Assembly: GCF_002979915.1 (NCBI RefSeq)
Contig: NZ_PCQA01000002.1
Coordinates: 434,001 to 498,000, forward strand
Direction of reading: 5' to 3'
DNA: 64,000 bases
DNA from: Arthrobacter sp. MYb213
GTDB taxonomy: Bacteria > Actinomycetota > Actinomycetes > Actinomycetales > Micrococcaceae
The notes below the pieces were generated by a model that was not told the DNA's origin, made no database searches, and saw nothing but the letters and a program-made list of their open reading frames with translations. Numbering within the stretch: the stretch's first letter is position 1; each line of letters starts with the position of its first letter. The position numbers and the translations under genes are program-made. Below are positions 33,795-43,508 of the stretch, one piece after another.

Positions 33795-34704
33795 GGGATA
33801 GTGCTTCGTCCAGCGGTACCCGCCAACGCCAGGTGGCTTTGTCCTCGCCACGCACATGGCCGTTGGTCACGAGCGCTACAGGCAAGCCTCGCCTAACAAA
33901 ATTTAGCAGGATCTTATAGCCGCTCATTACCGCCAGTGATGAGCCAAGCACCAACAGCGAATCCGAGGACTCCTCAAGCCTGGCAATTTGTGCTTTACGT
34001 TCGGCTGGCACGTTCTCCCCGAAGTACACAACGTCCGGCTTCAAAGCCAGCGAGCCACAATACAGGCAGCTTCCCATCACAAAGCGCTCAACAAGGTACT
34101 GAGGCAGTTCTACGTCACCGTCCGGGTTGATGGCGCTAGGATCGACGTCTACGGCCTCTAGATAGCCAACGTTCAGTTCTTGGAGCCGGTCATCAAAATG
34201 CTGACGGTCCTCGGATTTCCCGCAATCTAGACAACGCACTATCGACAGGTCCCCGTGTACGGGGATCACCGTCTTGGACCCAGCCTGTTGGTGCAAGCCA
34301 TCAACATTTTGCGTGATGATGCCGCTGATTCGAGCTTCGTCTTCCCAACGCACTAGCCGGCGGTGGATGGCATTGGGTTCGGCCTGACACATGTGCCGCC
34401 AGCCAACAAAGCCGCGAGCCCAGTAGCGTTGGCGTGCTTCGGGGCGATATTTGAATTCTTGATAGGTCATCGGACGGTGACGCTGTAAGGAACCGTTCGG
34501 TCCGCGGTAGTCAGGAATGCCCGAATCTGTGGAGACTCCGGCTCCGGTCACCACCAAGACGTTGCCCTGGTCCAGCTGAGCCTGAACGCCGGCCCGAGCT
34601 TCCGCGTTGGGATGCGGCTGCGCTTGTTGCTCAACAATGCGTTGCATCGAACGAATAGCCGATTGATGGGCCATCTGAATCGATAGTTCTTCGGGAGTAC
34701 TCAC
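33784..34704 (-). CDS. Sir2-family NAD-dependent protein deacylase
   Basis: 306 aa from GTG 34704, which has AAAGGG 9 nt upstream; a TTG at 34740 would add 12 residues that include that site. Sirtuin motifs: V-V-T-G-A-G-V-S-T-D-S-G-I-P-D-Y-R-G (NAD), I-T-Q-N-V-D-G-L-H, catalytic His in V-H-G-D-L, zinc cysteines C-L-D-C and C-L-Y-C, K-P-D-V-V-Y-F-G-E-N, and L-G-S-S-L-A-V. This pattern resembles the SIRT4-like class II branch. Sirtuins reactivate acetylated acetyl-CoA synthetase, and an acsA gene lies 22 kb away, but no direct link is shown. The 3' end is within the 22-bp direct repeat; the frame is intact. Confidence 0.9.
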   Translation of the reverse strand: MSTPEELSIQMAHQSAIRSMQRIVEQQAQPHPNAEARAGVQAQLDQGNVLVVTGAGVSTDSGIPDYRGPNGSLQRHRPMTYQEFKYRPEARQRYWARGFVGWRHMCQAEPNAIHRRLVRWEDEARISGIITQNVDGLHQQAGSKTVIPVHGDLSIVRCLDCGKSEDRQHFDDRLQELNVGYLEAVDVDPSAINPDGDVELPQYLVERFVMGSCLYCGSLALKPDVVYFGENVPAERKAQIARLEESSDSLLVLGSSLAVMSGYKILLNFVRRGLPVALVTNGHVRGEDKATWRWRVPLDEALSQLS

Positions 34705-34742
34705 TAGTGTGCGCCCTTTCGCGGGTTCCGAACACGACAAAT

Positions 34743-34783
34743 GCCGCAGCGACCTAAAGCTAATTTAGCTTAGTCGTTGCGGC
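34743..34783 (-). terminator. Hairpin between the DUF3073 gene and the sirtuin gene
   Basis: GCCGCAGCGAC pairs with GTCGTTGCGGC (one mismatch), with an inner AAGCTA/TAGCTT stem. It could end the DUF3073 transcript upstream of the sirtuin promoter. Confidence 0.6.
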
Positions 34784-34869
34784 TTGTCGTAAATATGTAC
34801 TGTAGAGCTGCACCACTTCAAATGAAGGCTGGCACCCGAGCCAAAGACTCTCGGTTAACTGGCCGATGA

Positions 34870-35088
34870 TTAGTCGGCGTCGTCGTCTCCCGAGTACTTT
34901 TTAGTCTGCTCGTCGTATTCCGAATATTCGTCGTCATACGAAGAATCAACAGGCACCGGTTTTGGGGTCTGATGTTCGGACCTGATACCCAGCTCTCGCT
35001 CGAGTGCTGTCAGGTCAGTCGAGGGCGAGTAGTACTTAATGTCTCGCGCTTGACGCTGTGCTTTAGCCTTTTGACGGCCGCGCCCCAT
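34870..35088 (-). CDS. DUF3073 small basic-acidic protein
   Basis: 72 aa, ATG 35088 with GAGGGGG 8 nt upstream. The opening M-G-R-G-R-Q-K-A-K-A-Q-R-Q-A-R is strongly basic and is followed by I-K-Y-Y-S-P-S-T-D-L and a highly acidic tail (D-D-E-Y-S-E-Y-D-E). This layout is the DUF3073 family, found widely in actinobacteria; function unknown. The basic head suggests nucleic-acid or ribosome binding, an inference only. Confidence 0.85.
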   Translation of the reverse strand: MGRGRQKAKAQRQARDIKYYSPSTDLTALERELGIRSEHQTPKPVPVDSSYDDEYSEYDEQTKKYSGDDDAD

Positions 35089-35230
35089 GGCGTGACCCCC
35101 TCTTTTCAGTAGAGTCGGAAGGTGGTCCACCTAATAGGTGGAGGCCCCCGAATATGTGATCAGTTCTTTCGTAATTAAAGGTTAACACGATTCCACGGCG
35201 AGCGCTGAACGCAACACGTGCCAGACCCGT

Positions 35231-35236
35231 TAGACT
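35231..35236 (+). promoter_or_regulatory. -10 box for the septum-formation-like gene
   Basis: TAGACT, placing the transcript start near 35243, about 68 nt before the chosen GTG start. This argues against the in-frame GTG at 35218. Confidence 0.4.
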
Positions 35237-35310
35237 GTCGATTAGTCCAACGACTATTTAGTGAGCTTGCTCCCAAAATATCCTCGGCAATTCTTGAAGG
35301 AGCACTACAG

Positions 35311-35892
35311 GTGGTGGAAAAAGATCTACCGGAGCCACAGGCGGCTTTACCGCCTCTACAGCCGGAACCGGAGAAGCCCAAGCGGCAAATCGGCCAGTGG
35401 GTCTTACTCGTCATCGCTGTTTTAGCTTTGAGCGCTGCGGTGGTTTTCGTTGTACTTCGCTTTATTACACCAGCTACGCCAGAGGCGAACACTGTAGAGC
35501 GAAATGAGAGCCCGGGCCTAGACGGAGTGATTGCTGCATCGGTGCCGCCGGAGCAGTTAGTCCTCGGCGACTGCCTGCGCGGCTTTGATTCTCCGCTATC
35601 CCCACAGACGGTTGTTACCTGCGATTCCTCGCATAATGCTCAGCTCATCGGATCCTTCGAACTGACCGGTGACAAATACCCGGGCGCCAATGAGTTGCTT
35701 ACCGAGTCTGAGTCGCTGTGTAAATCAGTGTCGCTGGACCCGAGCGCCGGCCTGGATTCCACCTGGACCTACCACTTCTCACGTCCCTCAGAAAGCACCT
35801 GGTCCCAGGGTGACCGTCAGGTCTCTTGCTTCCTGGGTCTGACCGAGGGAAATGTTCGAAACTCGCTACTTCCCGATAACGAGGAAAGCTAA
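35311..35892 (+). CDS. Single-pass membrane protein with septum-formation-like extracellular domain
   Basis: 193 aa. GTG 35311 is chosen because GGAG lies 8 nt upstream and because a -10 box (35231) falls after the alternative GTG at 35218. A proline-rich cytoplasmic head is followed by one transmembrane helix (about residues 28-50, W-V-L-L-V-I-A-V-L-A-L-S-A-A-V-V-F). The outer domain has L-V-L-G-D-C-L-R-G-F and V-V-T-C-D-S-S-H-N-A-Q-L-I-G-S-F, then C near V-S-C-F-L. This G-D-C ... V-x-C-x-x-x-H-x-x-x-x-x-G pattern resembles the actinobacterial Septum_form domain. Function is not established; a disulfide-stabilised envelope protein is likely. Confidence 0.72.
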   Translation: MVEKDLPEPQAALPPLQPEPEKPKRQIGQWVLLVIAVLALSAAVVFVVLRFITPATPEANTVERNESPGLDGVIAASVPPEQLVLGDCLRGFDSPLSPQTVVTCDSSHNAQLIGSFELTGDKYPGANELLTESESLCKSVSLDPSAGLDSTWTYHFSRPSESTWSQGDRQVSCFLGLTEGNVRNSLLPDNEES

Positions 35893-35915
35893 GTTACGTC
35901 ACTAACTGACTGACG

Positions 35916-35947
35916 CTGATGGCCGGTGGAATTCCACCGGCCATCAG
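35916..35947. terminator. Perfect palindromic bidirectional terminator
   Basis: CTGATGGCCGGTGGAA directly joined to its complement: 32-nt perfect palindrome between the convergent septum-formation-like gene and clpB. Confidence 0.8.
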
Positions 35948-35967
35948 TGCGTCGACGCAACCTTTAG

Positions 35968-38568
35968 CTACTCGCTTTCGCGCGTTCCGCGCGTGACGAC
36001 GAGATTATCTCCCTCAGGGTCAAGGCCCACCTGCACACGATCCCCGTCCTGAATATTTCCGCTCAGGAGCTGACGCGCTAACCGGTCACCGATTTCGCGC
36101 TGCACCAAGCGGCGAAGTGGCCTGGCACCGTAAGCCGGGTCGTAACCGGTCATAGCCAGCCACTCGCTGGCGGCTTCGGAAACGTCCAAACTGAGTCGAC
36201 GCTCGGAAAGCCGTGCAGCCAGCAGATCAATCTGCAGTTTCACAATGTTGCCCAGCTCATTGATGCTCAACGGATCAAACATGATGATCTCGTCCAGACG
36301 GTTCAGGAACTCTGGCTTGAAGGATGCATTGACCACATTCATCACTGCTGTCTTCTTGTCCTTGTCTTCCAGATTTGGATCCACCAGGAACTGGGAACCC
36401 ATATTGGAGGTCAGGATCAAGATCGTGTTCCTGAAGTCAACGGTACGGCCCTGCCCATCGGTCAAGCGCCCATCATCAAGCACCTGCAACAGAATGTCGA
36501 AAACCTCAGGGTGAGCTTTTTCCACTTCATCTAGCAGGATCACCGAGTACGGACGGCGCCTGACCGCTTCGGTCAGCTGTCCGCCTTCTTCGTAACCGAC
36601 ATAGCCCGGAGGCGCACCAACTAGTCGCGAAACTGAATGCTTCTCGGCGTACTCGGACATGTCGATACGCACCATTGCACGCGGATCATCAAAGAGGAAG
36701 TCAGCCAGGGACTTCGCCAGCTCCGTCTTACCCACGCCGGTAGGTCCAAGGAACAGGAACGAGCCGGTAGGCCGGTCCGGATCCGAGATTCCCGCACGGG
36801 TTCGGCGCACCGCATCGGAAACCGCGGTCACCGCCTGCTGCTGGCCCACCAGACGCTGACCGATGATTGATTCCATCTCCAGCAGCTTTTGGCTTTCGCC
36901 TTGCAGCATCCGCCCGGCGGGTATTCCGGTCCATGCCGAGATAACTTCGGCAATGTCATCCGCGGTCACCTCTTCAGCGACCATGGTGTGTTCGTGGCTC
37001 TTGCCTGCTTCAGCCTCGGCTGCCGCTTCAAGCTCGCCTTGCAATGTCGGGATCTCTCCGTAGAGCAATCGTGAGGCATTTTCCAGGTCACCTTCACGCT
37101 GGAACTTTTCGGCCTGCGAACGCAGCTCGTCTAGTTTCACCTTCAGGTCACCCACGCGGTTCAGCCCCGACTTCTCCGCATCCCATTGGGCGTTGAGCGC
37201 ATCGAGGGTTTCCTTCTTATCGGCCATATCCATGCGTAGCGCATCGAGGCGTTCAATAGATCCCGGGTCGGTCTCCCCAGCGAGCGCGAGCTCCTCCATG
37301 GTCAGTCTGTCTACCTCACGGCGCAGCTCATCGATTTCCTCGGGAGCCGAGTCAATCTCCATGCGCAGTCGGCTGGCCGCCTCATCGACCAGGTCAATGG
37401 CTTTGTCCGGCAGCTGCCGTCCGGAGATGTACCTGTTGGACAGCGTGGACGCAGCCACGAGTGCCGAGTCGGCGATGGACACCTTGTGGTGTGCTTCGTA
37501 GCGTTCCTTGAGCCCACGCAGGATCGCGATCGTGTCATCCACGCTTGGCTCGCCCACGTAGACCTGCGCAAAGCGACGTTCTAGTGCCGGGTCTTTTTCG
37601 ATATTTTCGCGGTATTCATCCAGCGTGGTGGCGCCGATCAGACGCAGTTCACCACGGGCAAGCATTGGCTTGAGCATATTGCCTGCATCCATAGCGCCTT
37701 CGGAAGCGCCCGCGCCCACCACGGTATGAATCTCATCGATGAACGTGACAATCTGTCCATCCGAGGATTTGATCTCTTCGAGTACTGACTTCAGGCGTTC
37801 CTCAAACTCGCCGCGGTATTTCGCACCGGCAATCATGGATCCGAGGTCCAAAGAGATTAGCGTTTTTCCACGTAGCGACTCTGGCACGTCTCCGGCGATC
37901 ATGCGCTGAGCGAGTCCTTCAACCACGGCGGTTTTACCCACGCCAGGTTCACCAATGAGCACCGGGTTATTTTTGGTGCGCCGTGAGAGGACCTGGACCA
38001 GGCGGCGAATTTCTTTATCGCGGCCGATCACCGGATCAAGTTTGCCCGAGCGTGCCAGCGCGGTCATATCCGTGCCGAACTTTTCTAGGGCTTGGAAGGT
38101 GTCTTCCGGGTTGGGGTTATCAACCTTGCGGTCCCCACGGATAGTGGGCAGCGTTGCCACCAGCAACTCCCGGGTAGCTCCGGAGTCACGTAGCGCTTCG
38201 CCGGCCTTGGTCTGGTCAGAGGCTAAGGCGATCAGCAGGTGCTCGGTGGAGACATAGGTGTCCCCCATGTTGTTCGCGATCTCCTGTGCGGTGCTGACCA
38301 CTTGGAGCAATTGACGCGAGAATTGGGCTTGAGCCACCGAGGATCCGGAATTGGCAGGTAAAGCATTGATAGCCGTACTCGCCTTCACCGAGAGTGCGTC
38401 AACGTCTAGGCCTGCAGTTTTCAGTAATGCCACGGCAACCGAGTCTCGTTGGTCTAGCAAGGCCTTCAGCAAGTGAGCTGGTTCGATCTGCGGATTTCCC
38501 GCGGTCGAAGCATTCATCCCGGAAGCAGATAGAGCCTCCTGGCTCTTGGTGGTGAGCTTGGTGTCCAC
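35968..38568 (-). CDS. clpB: ClpB disaggregase (Hsp100)
   Basis: ATP-dependent hexameric chaperone that works with DnaK to resolubilise aggregates. 866 aa, standard length. N-terminal Clp-N domain (1-150), first AAA+ with Walker [11 protein letters not shown], a coiled-coil middle domain (about 400-520, [10 protein letters not shown]), and second AAA+ with [17 protein letters not shown]-x-E and [11 protein letters not shown] confirm the family. Start is GTG 38568 with AAAGGA 5 nt upstream. A near-perfect HAIR element 35-55 nt upstream predicts HspR repression. Confidence 0.97.
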   Translation of the reverse strand: MDTKLTTKSQEALSASGMNASTAGNPQIEPAHLLKALLDQRDSVAVALLKTAGLDVDALSVKASTAINALPANSGSSVAQAQFSRQLLQVVSTAQEIANNMGDTYVSTEHLLIALASDQTKAGEALRDSGATRELLVATLPTIRGDRKVDNPNPEDTFQALEKFGTDMTALARSGKLDPVIGRDKEIRRLVQVLSRRTKNNPVLIGEPGVGKTAVVEGLAQRMIAGDVPESLRGKTLISLDLGSMIAGAKYRGEFEERLKSVLEEIKSSDGQIVTFIDEIHTVVGAGASEGAMDAGNMLKPMLARGELRLIGATTLDEYRENIEKDPALERRFAQVYVGEPSVDDTIAILRGLKERYEAHHKVSIADSALVAASTLSNRYISGRQLPDKAIDLVDEAASRLRMEIDSAPEEIDELRREVDRLTMEELALAGETDPGSIERLDALRMDMADKKETLDALNAQWDAEKSGLNRVGDLKVKLDELRSQAEKFQREGDLENASRLLYGEIPTLQGELEAAAEAEAGKSHEHTMVAEEVTADDIAEVISAWTGIPAGRMLQGESQKLLEMESIIGQRLVGQQQAVTAVSDAVRRTRAGISDPDRPTGSFLFLGPTGVGKTELAKSLADFLFDDPRAMVRIDMSEYAEKHSVSRLVGAPPGYVGYEEGGQLTEAVRRRPYSVILLDEVEKAHPEVFDILLQVLDDGRLTDGQGRTVDFRNTILILTSNMGSQFLVDPNLEDKDKKTAVMNVVNASFKPEFLNRLDEIIMFDPLSINELGNIVKLQIDLLAARLSERRLSLDVSEAASEWLAMTGYDPAYGARPLRRLVQREIGDRLARQLLSGNIQDGDRVQVGLDPEGDNLVVTRGTRESE

Positions 38569-38602
38569 GCGAATCCTTTCTCTCTGAGGGTGAACCCATA
38601 AA

Positions 38603-38623
38603 CTTGAGTGTACTTAACTCAAC
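38603..38623 (-). promoter_or_regulatory. HAIR element (HspR operator) upstream of clpB
   Basis: CTTGAGT-N7-ACTCAAC, 13 of 14 positions of the HspR-associated inverted repeat CTTGAGT-N7-ACTCAAG. hspR is encoded 5 kb away. Confidence 0.85.
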
Positions 38624-38859
38624 TCTACTCTTGGTGTTCTTATTCCGCATCAACTAGATTTTTCTGGATTACTTCACCCGTCATCAAACAGCAACGGCTC
38701 GCCCGCCCACAGCATGGCTAATGAGAATCACTACTAGTGCGTAAAACGTCGCCGAAGACGTGCTTGGGGCTCAGTGCTTCGCCGAATTATTCAACTTCCC
38801 GCGCTCATTGACCTACTATCCGTAGCTCAAATCAGTTCAAATCTTGGGGACCGAAAATA
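38624..38859. other. Gap upstream of the DinB-like gene
   Basis: No recognisable gene, RNA or repeat beyond the clpB control region. Confidence 0.4.
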
Positions 38860-39069
38860 ATGCCGAAGTCCCTTGCTCGCTCGGCCACACGCCGTCGATT
38901 ATTGACGTTGGCTTCAGCCAGCGTTGCGCTGGGCGCTACCAGCTATTTCGGAAGCCGGCCCGATGCCCGTCTCGGTGACTCCGGTGAGCCTGATGACTCA
39001 AGAACATTGGGATGTGCTCGCTCGGGCTTGGAAACTTTGAAGCTAGACATTGCGCCCTACCCTTTGTAA
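38860..39069 (+). CDS. Possible small protein with Tat-like N-terminus (doubtful)
   Basis: 69 aa: M-P-K-S-L-A-R-S-A-T-R-R-R-L-L-T-L-A-S-A then a short hydrophobic run and a non-descript tail. Arginines before a hydrophobic segment suggest an export signal, but the mature part is only ~35 residues and matches nothing I know. GGGGACC lies about 10 nt before the ATG. It may be the remnant of a longer exported protein or a chance frame. Confidence 0.3.
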   Translation: MPKSLARSATRRRLLTLASASVALGATSYFGSRPDARLGDSGEPDDSRTLGCARSGLETLKLDIAPYPL

Positions 39070-39084
39070 CCCGCAAACTAAAGC

Positions 39085-39588
39085 ATGCCCAATCCCGATT
39101 CTGCTGCCCACTACGCGCAACACCCTGCCCAACTAGCCGACGTATTCATTGAGCAACACCGGAAAATGCTTCTGGAATGCCTCGACGGACTAAGCGAAAC
39201 CGAAGCAAAAATGCGACTGGTCTCTTCCAAAACCACGTTACTTGGCTTAGTAAAGCACGCGGTCTTTGTGGAACGAGTCTGGTTTGGCGAGGCTGTCACC
39301 GGTGCGTCCCGAGCGGATCTAGGAATTGTGCAAACACCCGATGAGTCCTTTGATCTGCAGGCTGAAGACACTATTGAATCGATCCAGCGCGCTTACCGCG
39401 ACGCTATTTCGTTGTCCCGTACGGCTCGCGCAGAATTGACCGATGATGCGCTTCTTCCAGGTAACCGCCGTGACCCCTTGCCCTTAGTCTGGGTCCAACT
39501 CCACGTTCTTCGGGAGTTGGCCCAGCACTGCGGGCACGCTGATATTTTGCGCGAACAAATCCTGCAGCTACGACAGCAAAAAGCTTAG
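39085..39588 (+). CDS. DinB-superfamily (DUF664-like) protein
   Basis: 167 aa four-helix-bundle type. The three metal-ligand histidines expected of the family are visible: L-V-K-H-A-V-F-V-E near residue 57, and the pair in H-V-L-R-E-L-A-Q-H-C-G-H-A-D near 138-148. W-F-G-E after the first His is typical. Many actinobacterial members are mycothiol- or bacillithiol-dependent transferases; others have no known role. Its start lies 15 nt after the doubtful upstream frame. A terminator follows. Confidence 0.82.
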   Translation: MPNPDSAAHYAQHPAQLADVFIEQHRKMLLECLDGLSETEAKMRLVSSKTTLLGLVKHAVFVERVWFGEAVTGASRADLGIVQTPDESFDLQAEDTIESIQRAYRDAISLSRTARAELTDDALLPGNRRDPLPLVWVQLHVLRELAQHCGHADILREQILQLRQQKA

Positions 39589-39605
39589 GCACAACAGGAT
39601 AAGCA

Positions 39606-39632
39606 AAAGCCGGTCCACGCGGAACCGGCTTT
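39606..39632. terminator. Terminator between DinB-like and yccF genes
   Basis: AAAGCCGGT / ACCGGCTTT, 9-bp perfect stem with a 9-nt loop, serving convergent genes. Confidence 0.7.
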
Positions 39633-39650
39633 AGCTTAGTTGCAAAAAAT

Positions 39651-40061
39651 TTAGCGTCGCATTCCTGCGATGTAATAATCCGAAGGAACAATTTCCTTGC
39701 CTAGTGGCATCAAAGATACCGGGATCATTTTGAGGTTTGCGATACCTAGTGGGATGCCAATAATGGAAACGAACATCGGGATCGCGGTGACCACGTGTCC
39801 GATGGCGATCCAGATTCCAGCGAAAACTAACCAGATAATATTTCCCAGTGTCGAGAAGGCTCCCACCGGACCCCGGTCAACGACGGTTCGGCCAAAAGGC
39901 CACAACGCGTACCCTGCGATCCTAAAGGAAGCGATACCAAAGGGAATGGTGACGATGAGCAGGCAGCAGATAATGCCGGCCAGAACATAACCCAACGCTA
40001 ACCACAGGCCGCCGAATAGTAGCCAAATGATATTCAAGATGCCGCGCACTAAATCTGTCAT
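39651..40061 (-). CDS. YccF-family inner-membrane protein
   Basis: 136 aa from ATG 40061 (M-T-D-L-V-R-G-I-L-N-I-I-W). It contains two copies of the YccF domain unit: N-I-I-W-L-L-F-G-G-L-W-L-A-L-G at 9-23 and N-I-I-W-L-V-F-A-G-I-W-I-A-I-G at about 72-86. Each is followed by a hydrophobic helix and I-P-F-G-I-A or I-P-L-G-I-A. Four membrane helices are expected. The function of the family is unknown. It stands alone between convergent and divergent neighbours. Confidence 0.88.
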   Translation of the reverse strand: MTDLVRGILNIIWLLFGGLWLALGYVLAGIICCLLIVTIPFGIASFRIAGYALWPFGRTVVDRGPVGAFSTLGNIIWLVFAGIWIAIGHVVTAIPMFVSIIGIPLGIANLKMIPVSLMPLGKEIVPSDYYIAGMRR

Positions 40062-40211
40062 GCTTCTAGCATGACAGCGCATCACTAGCCCGCGCTATAG
40101 GGGAACACCCGGAACGTCCCCTAGTATGTGTGACAAAAATGAATTGTGGGTGTGCAACGCCCTACGAGTTTCTGGTGGGCCTTGTGCGCTCCTCGGCTAG
40201 GATTAATGATC

Positions 40212-41072
40212 ATGAGTGAACGAAGCGAAGTGCAACCCGAAGGCACCGACAACATGGCCAAAGATCCTTCCCTGTTCCGTGCCGACCCGGTCTCCTTTGT
40301 TCGCCGAGGTAATCGGCTCCAAGGACGCCGCGCGGCCGCATGGGAGCGCAATGCACAAAGCTACGTAATTGAGCCACCTCGCAAGATTGCCGACACCTCT
40401 GTGGCAGATGACTTCCGCTTGGACCCTGAACAGGCCTTTGGTCGCGTAGCACCGCTCATCGTGGAGATCGGGACAGGCTTAGGTGAATGCATTGCCAATG
40501 CCGCCAAGGATGATCCCGAGCGAAACTACCTCGCCGTGGAGGTTTATCTTCCGGGACTAGCCCAGCTAATGCTCAAGGTCGAGTCCTTTGAATTGGAAAA
40601 CGTGCGTGCGGTCCAGGCTAATGCCCCAGAGGTCTTGGACGTGATGCTCGCGGAGGGCAGCGCCGACGAATTGTGGATCTTCTTCTCAGATCCATGGCAC
40701 AAGCCGCGTCACCACAAGCGCCGACTGATCACTTCCTCATTCTTGGACAAGGTCGCCCGTGTACTGAAACCAGGTGGAACACTTCGACTGGCCACCGACT
40801 GGTCCAACTACGCCGAACAAATGCGTGAGGTACTCGAAGCTCACCCACACTTTGAAAATCAGCATCCAGACGCGCATTCGGGAACGGAAAGCAACCTCAC
40901 CAAGGTTCGCGCCAACGGTATGGAAGGCTTTGATCCAGAACCTGACTTTGTTGATGAGCGAGGTGGCTGGGCACCACGTTTTGAACGTCGTATCCTCACC
41001 AGCTTTGAAGGCAAAGCTTTGAAGGCCGGACGTTTGGTCTTTGATCTGGCCTATACCCGGGAAGCTAAGTAA
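40212..41072 (+). CDS. trmB: tRNA (guanine-N7-)-methyltransferase
   Basis: Methylates G46 in the variable loop of tRNAs. 286 aa from ATG 40212 (M-S-E-R-S-E-V); TAGGAT lies 8 nt upstream, so a leaderless start here is favoured over ATG 40206 or earlier codons. The SAM motif is I-V-E-I-G-T-G-L-G-E-C, followed by Y-L-A-V-E-V-Y-L-P-G. The family signature is I-F-F-S-D-P-W-H-K-P-R-H-H-K-R-R-L-I (tRNA and catalytic region). It has the long N-terminal extension common in actinobacteria. Confidence 0.95.
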   Translation: MSERSEVQPEGTDNMAKDPSLFRADPVSFVRRGNRLQGRRAAAWERNAQSYVIEPPRKIADTSVADDFRLDPEQAFGRVAPLIVEIGTGLGECIANAAKDDPERNYLAVEVYLPGLAQLMLKVESFELENVRAVQANAPEVLDVMLAEGSADELWIFFSDPWHKPRHHKRRLITSSFLDKVARVLKPGGTLRLATDWSNYAEQMREVLEAHPHFENQHPDAHSGTESNLTKVRANGMEGFDPEPDFVDERGGWAPRFERRILTSFEGKALKAGRLVFDLAYTREAK

Positions 41073-41101
41073 CTTTACAAATCTAAGGCTCCTGGCTGCA
41101 A

Positions 41102-41107
41102 TACACT
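41102..41107 (+). promoter_or_regulatory. -10 box of the GNAT gene (leaderless)
   Basis: TACACT, 7 nt, then ATG 41115. Confidence 0.45.
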
Positions 41108-41114
41108 TGCAGGC

Positions 41115-41717
41115 ATGAGCCTTAGTGCAACCCCCACCCTGAAACTTGCCGGCGTCCGTCTGGAACAGTTGAACCGCAAGCATTCAGCTGACCTGGGCGC
41201 CATCGTTAGCCACGGTTCACTGGATCAAGTGTGGTTTACTAAGACGCCTTCGGCACAGGGCATGGACGCTGAGATATCGCGCCGGCTCGCTTTGCAGGCC
41301 GAGGGCCAGATGGCACCGTTCGCGATCATCGATGAACACAGTGGCAACGCGGTGGGCGCAACAACCTATTTGAATATCAGCGAAGCGAACCGACGGGTAG
41401 AAATCGGTTCCACTTTCCTTGGCACCGATTTCCAGGGAACCGGCATAAACGCTGCAGCGAAGTATCTTTTGTTGCAGCGCGCCTTCGAAGAACTCGACTG
41501 CTTGTCCGTGGCCTTTTGCACCCATTGGCATAACCAGCAGTCACGCGCGGCGATCGCCCGACTAGGCGCGAAGCAAGACGGCGTGCTGCGCAATCACATG
41601 TATGACGCAAGCACTGGGACTCTGCGTGACACCGTGATTTTCTCGATCCTGCCACAGGAGTGGCCCGCCGTCAGGCAAGGGCTCTTGGCCCGGTTGGCCA
41701 AGCACGACCGTTTGTAA
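41115..41717 (+). CDS. GNAT-family N-acetyltransferase, RimJ/RimL-like
   Basis: 200 aa. The acetyl-CoA binding region is recognisable as V-E-I-G-S-T-F-L-G-T-D-F-Q-G-T-G-I-N-A-A-A-K-Y, with the Q/R-x-x-G-x-A-like loop relaxed to Q-G-T-G-I-N. T-H-W-H-N-Q-Q-S-R-A-A-I-A-R-L-G-A-K-Q-D-G-V-L follows, as in RimJ/RimL acetyltransferases (N-x-x-S-x-x-x-x-x-x-x-x-G). The substrate is unknown: protein N-termini, amino-acid analogues or antibiotics are possible. It has its own leaderless promoter, 42 nt after trmB. Confidence 0.85.
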   Translation: MSLSATPTLKLAGVRLEQLNRKHSADLGAIVSHGSLDQVWFTKTPSAQGMDAEISRRLALQAEGQMAPFAIIDEHSGNAVGATTYLNISEANRRVEIGSTFLGTDFQGTGINAAAKYLLLQRAFEELDCLSVAFCTHWHNQQSRAAIARLGAKQDGVLRNHMYDASTGTLRDTVIFSILPQEWPAVRQGLLARLAKHDRL

Positions 41718-41728
41718 TTCACCGATAC

Positions 41729-43342
41729 TTAGGTGAGTAACTTTTTCGCCGCGTCTTCACGTAATTGCACCTTACGAATTTTGCCGGTGACGGTAATCGG
41801 AAATTCATCGAGGATCATGGCATAGGCAGGAATTTTGTACTGTGCCAGTTGACCGTGGGCAAAGGCCCTGAGGTCCTCAATGGTCAGCGGGTCCTTGCCC
41901 GCCTTCATCTTGATACAGGCACAAATTTCCTCACCATATTTTTCATCTGGAATTCCCACCACCGAGACATCCTCAATATCTGGGTGTTTGAAGAAGAACT
42001 CTTCAATCTCTCGAGGATAGATGTTCTCTCCGCCGCGAATCACCATATCCTTGATGCGCCCCACAATGACGCAATATCCGTCTTCGCGCATGACCGCGAG
42101 GTCCCCGGTATGCAACCAGTTCTCCGAATCAATTGCTTCCTTGGTTTTGGCTTCGTCATTCCAATAACCGAGCATCACCGAGTAGCCGCGAGTGCAATAT
42201 TCTCCCGGTTCTCCACGTTCCACAGTTTCCCCGGTCGCTGGATCCACGATTTTGACTTCCAAATGCGGGTGGACGCGGCCAATGGTTTCGGTACGTGCCT
42301 CTAAGTCATCATCCGCCCTCGTCTGGCAGGACACTGGGCTGGTTTCGGTCATTCCGTAGGCGATGGATACCTCGGACATGTTCATATCTTCTAGGCAACC
42401 GCGCATCACTTCAACCGGGCAAACCGATCCAGCCATGATTCCGGTACGCAAGGTACTCAAATCATGGGTACCAAAACTTGGGTGATTTTGCATCGCAATA
42501 AACATGGTGGGAACCCCATAAACACCGGTGCATTTTTCTTCGGCCACTACTCGCAGGGTAGTTTCAGCATCAAAGCTCGGGGCCGGGATCACCATGGTGG
42601 TTCCGTGACTTGTGCATCCCAGATTTCCCATCACCATGCCGAAGCAGTGGTAAAAAGGCACCGGGATGCAGAGTCGGTCTTCGGGACCTAGCCGAATAGT
42701 TTCAGTGACAAAAAATCCGTTATTCAGAATATTTCGGTGGCTGAGTGTCGCGCCCTTGGGATATCCCGTAGTACCAGAGGTGTACTGAATATTGATGGCT
42801 TGATCTGGTTCGGTCAGCGCCAGACGTTGGCTAACCAAGGCCGGATCTATACCTTGACCTGCTTCGATAAGTTCGGCCCAGTCAGCGGTGTCCAGATAGA
42901 CCACGCGTTCCAAGGTCGGAGTATCCACGGCACAACGTTCAACCATTTCACGATACATACTCGTTTTGAAACTGGTCATGGTGATCAGCATCCGTAGGCC
43001 GCTGTGATTGACCGCGTAGGAATACTCATGACTTCGATAGGTGGGATTAACATTGACCAAGATGACACCGATTTTTGCTGTGGCGTACTGTGTCAAGGTC
43101 CATTCGGCGCAGTTTGGCGCCCAAACTCCCACCCTATCCCCCGGTTCTAAACCAGCTGAGAGAAGTCCACGCGCTAAATCGTTAACCGCTAGGTCTAGCT
43201 CATTCCAGGTCCAGCGCCGACCGGTGAAGGCTTCCACCAGTGCTTCACGCTCTCCATACAATGCGACGGTGCGTTCTAGGTTGGCGCCGATAGTGTCGTG
43301 GAGAAGTTCCGAAGTGGTATCGCCCTGTGCATAGGATTTCAT
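41729..43342 (-). CDS. AMP-dependent fatty acyl-CoA synthetase
   Basis: 537 aa ANL-superfamily ligase. Core motifs: [11 protein letters not shown] (P-loop), Y-G-M-T-E-T-S-P-V (A5), W-L-H-T-G-D-L-A-V (A7), [18 protein letters not shown] (A8) and V-T-G-K-I-R-K (catalytic Lys). The family resembles FadD35-type enzymes that activate medium-chain or other carboxylic acids for beta-oxidation. No other fatty-acid genes adjoin it. A weak Crp-like dyad lies 167 nt upstream. Confidence 0.9.
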   Translation of the reverse strand: MKSYAQGDTTSELLHDTIGANLERTVALYGEREALVEAFTGRRWTWNELDLAVNDLARGLLSAGLEPGDRVGVWAPNCAEWTLTQYATAKIGVILVNVNPTYRSHEYSYAVNHSGLRMLITMTSFKTSMYREMVERCAVDTPTLERVVYLDTADWAELIEAGQGIDPALVSQRLALTEPDQAINIQYTSGTTGYPKGATLSHRNILNNGFFVTETIRLGPEDRLCIPVPFYHCFGMVMGNLGCTSHGTTMVIPAPSFDAETTLRVVAEEKCTGVYGVPTMFIAMQNHPSFGTHDLSTLRTGIMAGSVCPVEVMRGCLEDMNMSEVSIAYGMTETSPVSCQTRADDDLEARTETIGRVHPHLEVKIVDPATGETVERGEPGEYCTRGYSVMLGYWNDEAKTKEAIDSENWLHTGDLAVMREDGYCVIVGRIKDMVIRGGENIYPREIEEFFFKHPDIEDVSVVGIPDEKYGEEICACIKMKAGKDPLTIEDLRAFAHGQLAQYKIPAYAMILDEFPITVTGKIRKVQLREDAAKKLLT

Positions 43343-43508
43343 CGCTTGGCCCTCAGATCCTGAGTCTCAGAAATGCCGACTTTTACCTGATCAGGGGTCG
43401 TAACTAATGGGTTCTCCCGCACGAAGCTCTCCATCCTCAAAACAGTTGGGTTGCGCAGCTTTTATTCCGGATACGGTTATCCGGGACGCAACAACGTGAC
43501 CCACGATA

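Noticed and set aside
33773-33845. tRNA-like string (GCTAGCTCAGTTGGGATAGTGC) at the right repeat
   Set aside because: It resembles a tRNA D-arm, but the D-stem does not pair, no anticodon or T-arm follows, and the bases encode the sirtuin C-terminus.
35218-35310. GTG start 31 codons upstream for the septum-formation-like gene
   Set aside because: A -10 box lies just after it, and the GTG at 35311 has a proper ribosome-binding site.
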